Source: Mangrovibacter plantisponsor
GTDB lineage: Bacteria; Pseudomonadota; Gammaproteobacteria; Enterobacterales; Enterobacteriaceae
Assembly (NCBI RefSeq): GCF_003182475.1
Contig: NZ_QGTS01000024.1
Span: 1 to 49,997, forward strand
Length of the DNA: 49,997 nucleotides
Direction: 5' to 3'
Shown one piece after another: positions 7,798 to 16,394 of this stretch. The notes beneath the pieces were generated by a model, which did no database searches, was not told the origin of the DNA, and saw only the letters and a program-made list of their open reading frames with translations. The position numbers and the translations under genes are program-made. Numbering within the stretch: position 1 is the first letter of the stretch; each line of letters starts with the position of its first letter.

Positions 7798-7856
7798 AAT
7801 TTTTAGCGGGGAAAGTGAATTTCCCCCTGTTTTGTGAAAGCGGAAGTAAACGCGGT

Positions 7857-7883
7857 AAAAAAAACACCGCCGGAGCGGTGTTT
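7857..7883 (-). terminator. lafA terminator
   Basis: A perfect hairpin (arms ACACCGC / GCGGTGT, loop of 4) lies ~25 nt after the lafA stop. On the minus strand it is followed by a run of eight T. It ends the monocistronic lafA transcript before lafB. Confidence 0.85.
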
Positions 7884-7906
7884 GGAAACGATGAATCAGG
7901 CAAGGA

Positions 7907-8767
7907 TTAACCCAACAGGGACATCACCATGCCAGACATGCTGTTGGACTGGCGCAGCATCGACATACTGGTTTGAGCCAGCATCTGGTTGCGGGTCATG
8001 TTGGTGGCTTCCGTCGCAAAATCCGCATCACGGATATTGCCCAGGCCAAGCTCGGTGTTGTCTTTCATATTCGCCAGGTTCGCTGCAGAGTGGCCCAGGC
8101 GGTTGATATTGGCACCAAAGGTTGAACGCATGGCGCTCACATCATCAATAGCGGACTCCAGGCTGTCCATCAGTGCCTGCGCAGAGGCGGCACTGCTGAC
8201 ATCCACCGCCGGGGTATCGGCATCTTCAGGGATCAGGTTTTCCAGCGCACCGCGCAGCCCGTCGAGTTGGTCTGAGATATCCAGTTTCATCACTTCGCCA
8301 GAGCTGGCACCAATCTGGAAATTCAGTTCGCTGTCGAATTTGCCACCTTCAGCAAACAGCTTGTCGCCAGCATAAGAAGTGTTGGACATAATATTGCCCA
8401 TCTCCATGCCCAACTGGTTCAGCTCTGCCTGAATTGCTGTGCGGTCTGCTGAAGAGTTAGTATCGTTCGATGCCTGGGTTGCCAGGTCCTTCATGCGGTA
8501 CATAATATTGGTCATTTCATCAAATGCGCCTTCGCCCGTTTGCAGTAATGCGGTGGCGTCGCTGATATTACGTTGTGCAACCGCCATACCACTGACCTGC
8601 CCCTGTAAGCGGGTGGCAATTTGCAGCCCTGCCGCATCGTCTGCTGCAGAGTTAATACGTTTCCCCGTCCCCAAACGCTCCATGGATGTAGAGAGCATGC
8701 TATTGGATTTGTTCATTGCGTTAACAGCAGCCATGGAAGAAGCGTTGGTAAAAATGGACATTGACAT
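7907..8767 (-). CDS. lafA: Lateral flagellin LafA
   Basis: A 286-residue filament subunit. The N-terminal D0/D1 domain (1-140) has the flagellin core (MLSTSMERLGTGKRINSAADDAAG, in the standard place) and the C-terminal D1/D0 domain (about 200-286) ends SANLANM...NMTRNQMLAQ. Only a short variable part lies between (about 145-200), so the filament should have a thin surface domain. AAGGAG lies 8 nt before ATG. It has its own sigma-28-type box (8820-8847) and its own terminator, giving a single-gene late transcript. LafC is the probable chaperone. Confidence 0.95.
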   Translation of the reverse strand: MSMSIFTNASSMAAVNAMNKSNSMLSTSMERLGTGKRINSAADDAAGLQIATRLQGQVSGMAVAQRNISDATALLQTGEGAFDEMTNIMYRMKDLATQASNDTNSSADRTAIQAELNQLGMEMGNIMSNTSYAGDKLFAEGGKFDSELNFQIGASSGEVMKLDISDQLDGLRGALENLIPEDADTPAVDVSSAASAQALMDSLESAIDDVSAMRSTFGANINRLGHSAANLANMKDNTELGLGNIRDADFATEATNMTRNQMLAQTSMSMLRQSNSMSGMVMSLLG

Positions 8768-8819
8768 AAGTTTTATCTCCTTGTGACCTGGTTATCAGGT
8801 AAATTCCTGTCACTGGGAT

Positions 8820-8847
8820 AAAACGGACTATTCGCAGCAGAAATTAA
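8820..8847 (-). promoter_or_regulatory. Sigma-28 (LafS) promoter of lafA
   Basis: The minus strand has TTAATTTC, 12 nt, then TCCGTTTT. The same 28-nt layout occurs before lfgM (TTAAGTTT-N12-GCCGTTTT) and lfgK (TTAAGAAC-N12-GCCGTTTT). It resembles the FliA consensus TAAAGTTT-N11-GCCGATAA. The predicted leader is ~45 nt. Confidence 0.7.
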
Positions 8848-9214
8848 ATTCTTTTTTTATCAAAAATGTCTTTTTTAGAAATCATCATAAGTGAATGATT
8901 TTTATGAAATTTAATGAAGGTTAATTTTTATTCATTAGAAGATAAAGGAAATGTAAATTCTGCGTTATTTATTTAATTTCTGCCACTGAAATGCTTTTTA
9001 CCGGAGAGATAATTCTTATCACTCCCATCCAGGAATAAGAATAATACCTCGCGCACAACCATTCTGGTGTATCTGCCTGGCCCAGTGAAATTTAATTTGG
9101 TGTGATGTAGCTGGCAGTATAAAATGTCAAAATTATTAATGGCAAAACCAGGCGCATGTAACAGATTGAATATAAAAGGGCGGCCAGCCTGCAACCTTAT
9201 TCATCCTACAGGCC
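8848..9214. other. A/T-rich spacer between lafA and lafZ, no gene
   Basis: The spacer between divergent lafA and lafZ is strongly A/T-rich near 8850-8970. A 73-codon minus-strand frame (8973-9194) has no family resemblance and no ribosome site that I would trust. Low GC upstream of both genes is compatible with H-NS silencing, which is an inference. Confidence 0.5.
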
Positions 9215-9245
9215 TTGTGATGCGTTTATATTGCTGTGTTATAAT
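9215..9245 (+). promoter_or_regulatory. Possible sigma-70 promoter for lafZ
   Basis: A perfect TATAAT at 9240-9245 is preceded by TTGTGA at 9215-9220. The spacing is 19 nt, longer than ideal. It would give a ~105 nt leader before the GTG start of lafZ. No sigma-54 or LafS-type box was seen for this gene. Confidence 0.3.
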
Positions 9246-9355
9246 CTGCGCAATTACTGTTTTATTCCTGGCCTTCATTCTGAATGGGCAGGTTCGTTGA
9301 AAACGCATAAAAGCAATGCTTACCAGATAAATGAAGGCATTTAAGGGAATAGTCT

Positions 9356-10420
9356 GTGACCACTGATTTTAAGATGGATAAACACGATTATTTTATCAAT
9401 GACTGGTTAATTGATGAATCAGCCAACGCGCTTGTTCATGCCCACACGGGTGAAATACGCAAGCTTGGCGAGTACCAGTTTCGCCTGCTCATTGTGCTGT
9501 TGGAGCATGCCGGAAAAGTTCTGAGCCGCGAAGATATCACCAATATGGTCTGGGTGGACCGGGTGATAGGCAGCAACAGCCTGCCAAACGCGGTGCATGC
9601 CCTGCGGGCCGCTCTGGAAGATGACGGCAAAAAACAACGTATTATCCGCACTGTCCCTAAGCGGGGGTATTTACTGTCTGCAGAATATTGCCGCGCACTG
9701 CCACGAAATGACCAGTCCGAAGATGAAAAGGGCCTTGCTTTGCAACCCACAGACCTGGTTGGGTTACAGGCTGACATTATCACAGCAGATACTGCTACAA
9801 ACGCCCGGCAAACAACCAGTGAACCCATATCTGAAGTGCCGGTGGACGAAATTCCGGCGGCAACGCCGGGTGAGTCTCTGGCAGATGCTTCCGCACTACC
9901 GCCAGGTACAACGGCTTCGGCTTCAGTTGCATCTGGCCCTCAGAACTCCCGGCAAACTCTGGTTAAAAAAAGCAGGTTGCGCAGCCCGTTTAACCTGGCA
10001 TTGCTGCTTGCTGCAGTAGTGCTGCTGTTCCTGGCAGGGCAAACCTGGTGGCAAGAACGCCATGATGTGCACTTGCATGTTAACCGCAGTAATGAAAAAG
10101 CGTTCAGCCATATTCGCCTGTATGGCATTGAAGAGCCGAATATGGGTAGCAGCAGGCAAGACAACCTGTTCGCCCGCTTACAGAAAACGTTTTATACACT
10201 GAATACTGAGCTGATCGAAAAGTCTGCCAGTATGTCGGTGTATTACCAAACCCTGGGGCAATCCCTGAATTACAGCTTTATTGTTAAAGGCCCGTGTAGC
10301 CAGCAACAGTACGTGATGGTCATTCACCACTGGCGGGTGAATACAGAACGCCTTAATGACCTGATTTTGAACGAAACCCGGAGAGAAATGCATGACCTGG
10401 CGACCTGCACTAAAAATTAG
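9356..10420 (+). CDS. lafZ: LafZ, ToxR/CadC-like transmembrane regulator
   Basis: A 354-residue membrane-bound transcription factor. The N-terminal winged helix (about 8-115) is of the Trans_reg_C type: LIDESANALVHAHTG, then YQFRLLIVLLEHAGKVLSRE, then the wing VPKRGYLLS. An acidic Pro-rich linker follows, then one membrane helix (about 215-235, LALLLAAVVLLFLAG), and a periplasmic domain of ~115 residues. The start is GTG, supported by AAGGGA 10 nt upstream; ATG six codons later is the alternative. It overlaps the next gene by 29 nt. It probably couples an envelope signal to lateral gene expression; the target is unknown. Confidence 0.88.
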   Translation: MTTDFKMDKHDYFINDWLIDESANALVHAHTGEIRKLGEYQFRLLIVLLEHAGKVLSREDITNMVWVDRVIGSNSLPNAVHALRAALEDDGKKQRIIRTVPKRGYLLSAEYCRALPRNDQSEDEKGLALQPTDLVGLQADIITADTATNARQTTSEPISEVPVDEIPAATPGESLADASALPPGTTASASVASGPQNSRQTLVKKSRLRSPFNLALLLAAVVLLFLAGQTWWQERHDVHLHVNRSNEKAFSHIRLYGIEEPNMGSSRQDNLFARLQKTFYTLNTELIEKSASMSVYYQTLGQSLNYSFIVKGPCSQQQYVMVIHHWRVNTERLNDLILNETRREMHDLATCTKN

Positions 10421-10856
10421 TGTGCTTACCGGGCTGGTTTGCGCAATCGTGGCCTTGCTGTGGTATCAGAACCGTTGGGCCGTGTATACCTGGGTGGGTG
10501 TGCGCGGTAACGTGGAAGGTACTATCCCGTTTGGTTACTATGACCTCAGCTCAGGTAAAAGTGAACGTTATGATTTCACTACAAAAATCGTTAACAATGA
10601 GTTAATCACCACCTTTGCCAGTACCGACGGCAACAACTTCCGAATGCAGGGTAAATTCATTATGCGGCGCAATGACGGCGAACGCAGGTTCTACGAATTT
10701 CACCCGGTGGCGTTCTCCACAGAGAAAAGTAATCTGATGCTGGAGAACATGATGGACCTGTTTTTAAGCCGTGAAATTGAAACCTGGCGGCTGGTGATTG
10801 ACGGGCAAAGTGTCTTTGTCTGGCAAAGCGGCGGTATTTACCTGCCACCGCGCTAA
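10392..10856 (+). CDS. FidL-like membrane protein paired with lafZ
   Basis: A 154-residue protein with one N-terminal membrane helix (about 6-25) and a periplasmic domain. It starts inside the end of lafZ, so the two are co-translated. The pairing of a ToxR/CadC-type regulator with a small single-pass protein matches the Salmonella MarT-FidL arrangement. Size (~155 residues) and topology fit FidL. The family name is inferred from context and general resemblance. It could bind the LafZ periplasmic domain and tune its signalling. Confidence 0.6.
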   Translation: MTWRPALKISVLTGLVCAIVALLWYQNRWAVYTWVGVRGNVEGTIPFGYYDLSSGKSERYDFTTKIVNNELITTFASTDGNNFRMQGKFIMRRNDGERRFYEFHPVAFSTEKSNLMLENMMDLFLSREIETWRLVIDGQSVFVWQSGGIYLPPR

Positions 10857-10882
10857 GCCGCAGTACTTCGGGTAACCAGGCG

Positions 10883-11884
10883 TTACCCGAGTAAATTTCT
10901 GACAGTGGTCTGGTGAATATTGGCCTGTGCCGCCAGCGACTGAGCCAGTTGTTCAAAATGATTACGGCTGCTGGCAAGTTGCTGCCCCACACCCCGAGCT
11001 GTTTGCTGAACATGTTGCGTAGTCAGTGCCGGTGACATTTCACGGATCCGCTCAGTAACGCTGGCTTTATGCTGGCGCAGAGTGGTTTGCTGGTGGGTGA
11101 TATGGTGCAACACTTGTTCAACTTCCCGGCGCGCATGTTTATCCCACTGGCCCGTTAACTGTTGCAGGCTGTCAACCGGGCTGTTCTGAGGCACTGGCGC
11201 TAACAACGTAAAGCTGTCTGCCGGGAAATGCACCCCTTCGCCCCGTACCCGCAATGACCCTTTCAGCGTGTCCCAGCGCGATTCATCCGCGGTAAACAGG
11301 CACTCGCCGCGCGGGCTGAACTCACCATGAATACCAAACTTGCCCAGGCTGGCATTAAGTTGTGCCAAAATTTGCCGGGGCGACGCCGCTTCTGGCAACG
11401 TTACCGCCGCCAGGTGTTTACACCCTTTCCCGGCGGCAAATATCAGTGTTTCGCCTTGCGGCTGGCTGAACACTTCACGAGGAAATCCCAGGCTGAAGTG
11501 TACTTGTGAATCCCGGGTCAGCGAGATATTCAACTGCCGGTCGACAGTACCGGCAGACCGTTGCAGGCGCTGTGCCAGTTGTTGTTGCAGTGCGGCTGTA
11601 TCACGCGGCGGGCTACCGGGCTGGCTTTTCGTGTGGCGGTAATTCAGCAATACACCTTCCAGCCCTTGCAGGTAATCTTCGGCCTGCTGAATGGCTGTCA
11701 GTTGCGCATTGAGCTGAATGTTGTAGCGCGCAGGTTTGCGCGACAGCAGCGCCGGTTCAGGAAAGTCTGGCGTGGGCGCGGCCTGAGCCGGCGAACTGAC
11801 ACGGGCGGCCTGCTGCATTTTGTGGGTTTGCGCCACTGCCGTTTGCATCAACCGGGTTTTGGCTGGGGATAAACTGACCTGCAT
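10883..11884 (-). CDS. lafW: LafW, putative hook-associated protein
   Basis: A 333-residue protein at the end of the lfgKL-lafW run, the known place of lafW in Flag-2 loci. The C-terminus (SLAAQANIHQTTVRNLLG) and the long helical segments (about 55-110, 255-333) resemble axial proteins of the flagellum. It starts 6 nt after lfgL. The exact role is not established; the name rests on position and architecture. Confidence 0.75.
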   Translation of the reverse strand: MQVSLSPAKTRLMQTAVAQTHKMQQAARVSSPAQAAPTPDFPEPALLSRKPARYNIQLNAQLTAIQQAEDYLQGLEGVLLNYRHTKSQPGSPPRDTAALQQQLAQRLQRSAGTVDRQLNISLTRDSQVHFSLGFPREVFSQPQGETLIFAAGKGCKHLAAVTLPEAASPRQILAQLNASLGKFGIHGEFSPRGECLFTADESRWDTLKGSLRVRGEGVHFPADSFTLLAPVPQNSPVDSLQQLTGQWDKHARREVEQVLHHITHQQTTLRQHKASVTERIREMSPALTTQHVQQTARGVGQQLASSRNHFEQLAQSLAAQANIHQTTVRNLLG

Positions 11885-11890
11885 ACTGTG

Positions 11891-12811
11891 TTACCCCATC
11901 GTGTTAAATAAAGACAACTGGTTGACCATGTTCCAGGCCTTGAACGTGATTTGGGTCGCGTTGACATAGAGCTGCAGCTCAATGGTCGACGTCGCCACAT
12001 CTGCATCAGCCAGTTCGCTTAACACCATACCATTCGCCATACTGACGTCAGTATGCGCATTCTGTAGCAAAGTCAGCTGGTTCTGGCGGCCGCCCAACTC
12101 GGTAAAAATCGCGCCGATTCCGTCCTGAGCATCACTGAGCCCATCCAGCAGGTTCTGGATATCCTGCTGGTAACTGGCGGGTGACACCGCCGGGTCCTGC
12201 ATTTTTTCACTCAGCGTATACAGCTCATTGAGTAACCCCAGTTCATCACCACCCCGGCTGAAACAACGGGTCAACTGGACATTCTCGGTAACATTGACCC
12301 CATTGGCGACCGTGGTTTCCCGGGTATTGTGGTTACCCATAAATACCCAACTTTCTGCGGCGTCATCCCACTGAATTGGGGCTGTCTGGTTTTTCGTGCC
12401 ACCAAACACATAACTCCCGGATGCACTTTTGGTATTCACGGTATCAACCAGGGAATCGAGCAACATGCTGATTTCCAGGCCAAGCCCCTGCATATTTTTA
12501 TCTGCATTGGCGCCGTTAGCTGCCTGCAACAGTGTGTCGTTCAGCGCCCATAACAGGTCGCTGGCATTTTGTACCTGTGCTTCCTGGGTCGACAATGAAC
12601 CAGAAAGCCGGGTGATGTTGTCCTGGTACTGCGCAATGGTGGATTGTTCCCGCTGTAACTGGTTAATACGCGTTGCGGCGATGGGGTCATCGGAGGGAAC
12701 ATTGACCCGTTTTTGTGTCGACAGTTGCTGCATAATCTGGCTCATTTTCATACTGTTACTGTGCATTTGCGACAACATAATATGTTTGGTGTTCAGGCTG
12801 CTTACCCGCAT
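11891..12811 (-). CDS. lfgL: Lateral hook-filament junction protein LfgL (FlgL, HAP3)
   Basis: A 306-residue axial protein linking LfgK to the filament. The N-terminal flagellin-like helix has MQQLSTQKRVNVPSDDPIAA (about 27-46). The C-terminus has ADADVATSTIELQLYVNATQ in the standard place. It lies 18 nt after lfgK in a common transcript that probably starts at the LafS box before lfgK. Confidence 0.94.
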   Translation of the reverse strand: MRVSSLNTKHIMLSQMHSNSMKMSQIMQQLSTQKRVNVPSDDPIAATRINQLQREQSTIAQYQDNITRLSGSLSTQEAQVQNASDLLWALNDTLLQAANGANADKNMQGLGLEISMLLDSLVDTVNTKSASGSYVFGGTKNQTAPIQWDDAAESWVFMGNHNTRETTVANGVNVTENVQLTRCFSRGGDELGLLNELYTLSEKMQDPAVSPASYQQDIQNLLDGLSDAQDGIGAIFTELGGRQNQLTLLQNAHTDVSMANGMVLSELADADVATSTIELQLYVNATQITFKAWNMVNQLSLFNTMG

Positions 12812-12829
12812 GAATCATTCCTTCCCTGG

Positions 12830-14194
12830 TTAAAAAAGGCCGAGAAGATCACTGAACAGTTGGTTCCCTGCTGAAATGACCTTCATATTGGACTGGTAGG
12901 CCTGCATGTAAATTTGCAGGTTGATGGCTTCCTCATCCTGGTTGACGGCGCTGAGGTTATCGCGCTGTTGTAGTGCCTGTTCCAGAATGGTGAGAGAGGC
13001 TGTCAGTTCCGTCTGGTTGTTGCGGCTGGCGATGCCCAGCGTGGAAACCATCGCTGCGCTGCCTTCGGCCAGGCTCATGTTGCCAAGCCCGGGGAGGTCC
13101 ATTTTCTGCTCCTGAATTGCCAGCAGAAATTGCAGGTTATCACCGTTGCCAGGTTCACCAGGTGCGCCGGAAAGCGCCAGTTCGTCAGGGCTGAGGGTAT
13201 TAACCTGCAACATGCCTGCCGGGTTGCCCGGGTCAAACGAAAACAGCGGCTTGCCTGGGTTGCCATTCAGGTCGTAGCCCTGCGCCAGTTGCTCGTTTAC
13301 CTGTTGCGCCAGTGCCTCCGCCATGCCCTGCAGGGCGGTTTCCATGGTATTCAGTGTGCCGGTTTCGTAATCATACAGTGCGCCCAGTTGCCCACCGGGG
13401 GAAGGTGGCAAAGGGAAGTTGTGGTCGGCAAATTGCAGGCTTAATACCGGCAGGCCGTTTTCGTCGCGGCTACTGCTCATCTGCCCGGCAGTAGTGCCAC
13501 TAACCAGTGGCTGGCCGCTTTTCATACTGACGTTGTAGTACCCGTGGCTGTCTTCCACCACGTTCACTTCGGTTAACAGGCTTAACTCCCTCACCAGTTC
13601 GTCACGCTGGTCGCGCAGCACACTGCTGTTACCACCTGCGCTTTCCATGGCGGCTATTTTCTGGTTGTACTCAGCAATGCCCGATGTCAGCGTATTCACC
13701 TGAGAAACCGTGGCATCCCGCTGGCTGTTTATTGACATGCGCTGGGAGTTAATCATGTCCTGGGTGTTGTTAAAACGGGTTGCCAGCGCACGGGACTGGT
13801 TAAGAAACTGCTGGCGTAACGCCGGGGATTCTGGCTGGGTGGTTAACTCGCTCAGGGCACTAAAAAAATCATCCAGACCATTGCCGATACTGGTGCTGTC
13901 ATTGCCAATTACCTGCTCCAGCGCACTGAAATATTGCTGGTTGATTTGGTAATAGCTGGCCTGGCTGCTGGTATGCCAGACCTGGCTTACCAGATACTGG
14001 CTCGATATGCGGCGAATGCTGTCTACCTGCACACCATTACCGGTCTGGGCGGTGCCATAAGGGCCGACAGCACTTTGCACGATACCTTGCCGGCTGTACC
14101 CCGGGGTCAGCATATTGGCGACATTCATCGCTGTCACGTTCATGCCCATCTGGGCGGTTTGTAACCCGCTGTATGCGGTATTGATCATGTTCAT
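12830..14194 (-). CDS. lfgK: Lateral hook-filament junction protein LfgK (FlgK, HAP1)
   Basis: A 454-residue axial protein. It has the N-terminal rod-type motif (NTAYSGLQTAQMGMNVTAMN, then ANMLTPGYSRQ, about 4-36) and the C-terminal FlgK domain with DEEAINLQIYMQAYQSN (about 418-436). It begins a late transcript: an 89-bp gap separates it from lfgJ and contains a LafS-type box. Confidence 0.95.
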   Translation of the reverse strand: MNMINTAYSGLQTAQMGMNVTAMNVANMLTPGYSRQGIVQSAVGPYGTAQTGNGVQVDSIRRISSQYLVSQVWHTSSQASYYQINQQYFSALEQVIGNDSTSIGNGLDDFFSALSELTTQPESPALRQQFLNQSRALATRFNNTQDMINSQRMSINSQRDATVSQVNTLTSGIAEYNQKIAAMESAGGNSSVLRDQRDELVRELSLLTEVNVVEDSHGYYNVSMKSGQPLVSGTTAGQMSSSRDENGLPVLSLQFADHNFPLPPSPGGQLGALYDYETGTLNTMETALQGMAEALAQQVNEQLAQGYDLNGNPGKPLFSFDPGNPAGMLQVNTLSPDELALSGAPGEPGNGDNLQFLLAIQEQKMDLPGLGNMSLAEGSAAMVSTLGIASRNNQTELTASLTILEQALQQRDNLSAVNQDEEAINLQIYMQAYQSNMKVISAGNQLFSDLLGLF

Positions 14195-14259
14195 CCGTGG
14201 TTTTCCTGGGTGGAAAAATCGTCACATTCCATTGCGGGAAAGCCCGCTGTTATCTGGCT

Positions 14260-14287
14260 AAAACGGCCAGCCTGGCCCGGTTCTTAA
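14260..14287 (-). promoter_or_regulatory. Sigma-28 (LafS) promoter of lfgK-lfgL-lafW
   Basis: The minus strand has TTAAGAAC, 12 nt, then GCCGTTTT, the same 28-nt layout as the lfgM and lafA boxes. Its -35 part overlaps the lfgJ stop codon. The predicted leader is ~58 nt. E. coli flgKL likewise has a sigma-28 promoter inside the flg region. Confidence 0.7.
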
Positions 14288-14589
14288 GTTGCAGGCGTAT
14301 TCTGCCCGCCCAGTTGCGCAAGGATCAGGCGGCTGATACCCGCGCTACCCTGCGCCGCCAGGTGGTTTGCCAGTTGGTCATCATAGAGTTCGCGCAGCAT
14401 GGTTTGCTGTTTGCTGTTAAACAGCGAATCCTGATTCAGTGCGGTGCTGGCGCTGCGCATCTGGCTGAGTAACGTGCGCAGAAACATCGCTTCAAACTGG
14501 TTGGCGGCTTCCGCCAGGTTTTGTGGGCGGGCATTCCCCTCAACAGGGCTGAATGGTGAACCGGCGGTCGTGGTTAATGGGGTTATCAC
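14284..14589 (-). CDS. lfgJ: Lateral rod-cap protein LfgJ, short form without hydrolase
   Basis: A 101-residue protein equal to only the N-terminal rod-scaffold domain of FlgJ (AANQFEAMFLRTLLSQMRSA, about 28-47, then LRELYDDQLANHLA). Enterobacterial FlgJ of the primary flagellum is ~313 residues and has a C-terminal glucosaminidase, which is absent here. The short form is usual in several single-domain FlgJ lineages, so it is not obviously broken. A separate murein hydrolase must open the wall for the rod. Confidence 0.9.
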   Translation of the reverse strand: MITPLTTTAGSPFSPVEGNARPQNLAEAANQFEAMFLRTLLSQMRSASTALNQDSLFNSKQQTMLRELYDDQLANHLAAQGSAGISRLILAQLGGQNTPAT

Positions 14590-14604
14590 AGAACGTCTCC
14601 TTAC

Positions 14605-15699
14605 TTAAATCACAACCAGCTCGGCATCCAGTGCCCCGGCCTCGTGCAGTGCCTGTAAAATGGCCATGGTGTCGTCGGGAGCTGCGCCCAGGCTGTTAAT
14701 CGTGTTCACAATACTGCGCAAGCTGGTGCCTGCCGGGATAGTGACCATCTGGCCACGTTCGCGGCGTACTTCAATCTCACTTTGAGGTGCCGCGACTGTT
14801 GCGCCGTTACTCAGTGCGCCCGGCTGGCTGACCTGGGTGGATTCGTTAATGGTCACCGTGAGGTTGCCGTGAGAGACAGCCGCAGCCCGTACCACCACGC
14901 CGTCGCCAATTACCACAGTGCCAGTACGGGAGTTAAAGACCACGCGTGGCGCCACTTTTCCGGCATTCACCCGGACCTCTTCCAGCACAGACATAAACGC
15001 CACCCGGCTGGCGCTGTCTGCCGGAGCATTCACGCTGATATTGGTTGCGCTCTGTGCCGTGGCTGTACCCGCACCAAACGCCGTATTGAGCGCCATCGCC
15101 ACATTGTTGGCAGTGCTGAAGCTCGGGCGTTTCAGGTTGAGGGTAACCTGCCCACTGGTGTGAAAATCAGATTCAACCGGGCGCTCAACCGTTGCGCCAT
15201 TGGGAATGCGCCCGGCGGTGGGTGTATTCATGGTGACGCTGGACCCGCTGTTGCCTTCGGCTTTCATGCCACCCACTACCACATTGCCTTGTGCCAGCGC
15301 ATACACTTCACCATCTGCCCCGCGCAGTTGGGTTAACAGTAAGGTGCCGCCACGCAGGCTTTTGGCATCGCCAATAGAAGACACCGTGACATCAATGGTC
15401 TGCCCGGGTGAATACCCCGGTGGCAACGTGGCGCTAAGAGCAACGGCCGCAACGTTTTTTACTTTTGGGGAGATATTGGCGGGCATTTGCACACCAAACT
15501 GGCGCAGCATATTGGTGACCGACTGGCTGGTGAACTTCACCTGGTTTTTATCGCCGGTGCCATCCAGGCCAACCACCAGGCTGTAGCCCACCAGTTGGTT
15601 GCCACGCACTCCCTGGATATCGACCAGGTTGCCCAGCCGCTCGGCATAAGCGCTGACGGTAACCAATAGCAGGCATAACAGTGAACAGAATCCTTTCAT
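14605..15699 (-). CDS. lfgI: Lateral flagellar P-ring protein LfgI (FlgI)
   Basis: A 364-residue periplasmic ring protein. The signal peptide is 1-19 with cleavage after AYA. The mature start [20 protein letters not shown] (20-39) is a FlgI signature. Further matches are GLDGTGDK and NMLRQFGV, and the C-terminal segment [20 protein letters not shown]. It follows lfgH with a 10-nt gap. Confidence 0.95.
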   Translation of the reverse strand: MKGFCSLLCLLLVTVSAYAERLGNLVDIQGVRGNQLVGYSLVVGLDGTGDKNQVKFTSQSVTNMLRQFGVQMPANISPKVKNVAAVALSATLPPGYSPGQTIDVTVSSIGDAKSLRGGTLLLTQLRGADGEVYALAQGNVVVGGMKAEGNSGSSVTMNTPTAGRIPNGATVERPVESDFHTSGQVTLNLKRPSFSTANNVAMALNTAFGAGTATAQSATNISVNAPADSASRVAFMSVLEEVRVNAGKVAPRVVFNSRTGTVVIGDGVVVRAAAVSHGNLTVTINESTQVSQPGALSNGATVAAPQSEIEVRRERGQMVTIPAGTSLRSIVNTINSLGAAPDDTMAILQALHEAGALDAELVVI

Positions 15700-15709
15700 G
15701 GTATTTTCC

Positions 15710-16378
15710 TTACATGGGGAACAGTGGGTGGTTAAAGAAACGGGTCAGCCACCCGGCGGAGTTGGCGTCACTCAGTGCGCCTCTGCCCGCATAAGCGATG
15801 CGCGCGTTGGCGATACGCTGGGAAGACACCGAGTTATCCGGCTCAATATCTTCCGCCCTGACAAGGCCCGTTACCCGCATATATTCATCACCCTGGTTCA
15901 GGGTGAGCCATTTTTCGCCGCGAATAGCGAGCACCCCGTTGGGTTGCACACTGTAAACCGCCACAGTAATCGCCCCGCGCAGGCTGTTTTGCTGCTGGCT
16001 GGTTGCGTTGCCATTAAAATTACGGCTGCCATCCACGGAGCCCGCCAGTTTTTCGGCAGACTGGCCAAAGGCTTCCGGAATGCCAATGGAAACGTCGTTC
16101 TTTTTGCCGAAGTTGGTGCGCGCCTGCTTGCTGGCCTGGGTGGATTCATCCAGCCGGATAGTCAGGATATCGCCCACCCGGTAAGCCCGGCGGTCCTGCA
16201 CCAGCGACCAGTTATATCCGCCGCTGTATAACCCGCCATTGGCGGGTTTGGCGGGAGGTTCAACAGGCATAACAGGTGGTGCGTACTGGGCATCGTCTTT
16301 ATGGACCAGCAGAGTCTGGCTTTCGCACCCTGCCAGCAAGAACGCCGCACCGGCTATCATCATGGTTGTTCTGTTCAT
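15710..16378 (-). CDS. lfgH: Lateral flagellar L-ring lipoprotein LfgH (FlgH)
   Basis: A 222-residue outer-membrane lipoprotein. I chose ATG at 16376-16378 ([10 protein letters not shown]), which places the lipobox LLAGC at about residues 12-16, has AGGGG upstream, and avoids overlap with lfgG. A longer frame to 16414 would break the signal peptide. Family matches are [23 protein letters not shown] and [15 protein letters not shown], in successive parts. Confidence 0.93.
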   Translation of the reverse strand: MNRTTMMIAGAAFLLAGCESQTLLVHKDDAQYAPPVMPVEPPAKPANGGLYSGGYNWSLVQDRRAYRVGDILTIRLDESTQASKQARTNFGKKNDVSIGIPEAFGQSAEKLAGSVDGSRNFNGNATSQQQNSLRGAITVAVYSVQPNGVLAIRGEKWLTLNQGDEYMRVTGLVRAEDIEPDNSVSSQRIANARIAYAGRGALSDANSAGWLTRFFNHPLFPM

Positions 16379-16394
16379 CACATTAAGCCCCTTG

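Noticed and set aside
8973-9194. 73-codon minus-strand frame upstream of lafA
   Set aside because: No recognisable family, A/T-rich surroundings, no reliable ribosome site; probably chance.
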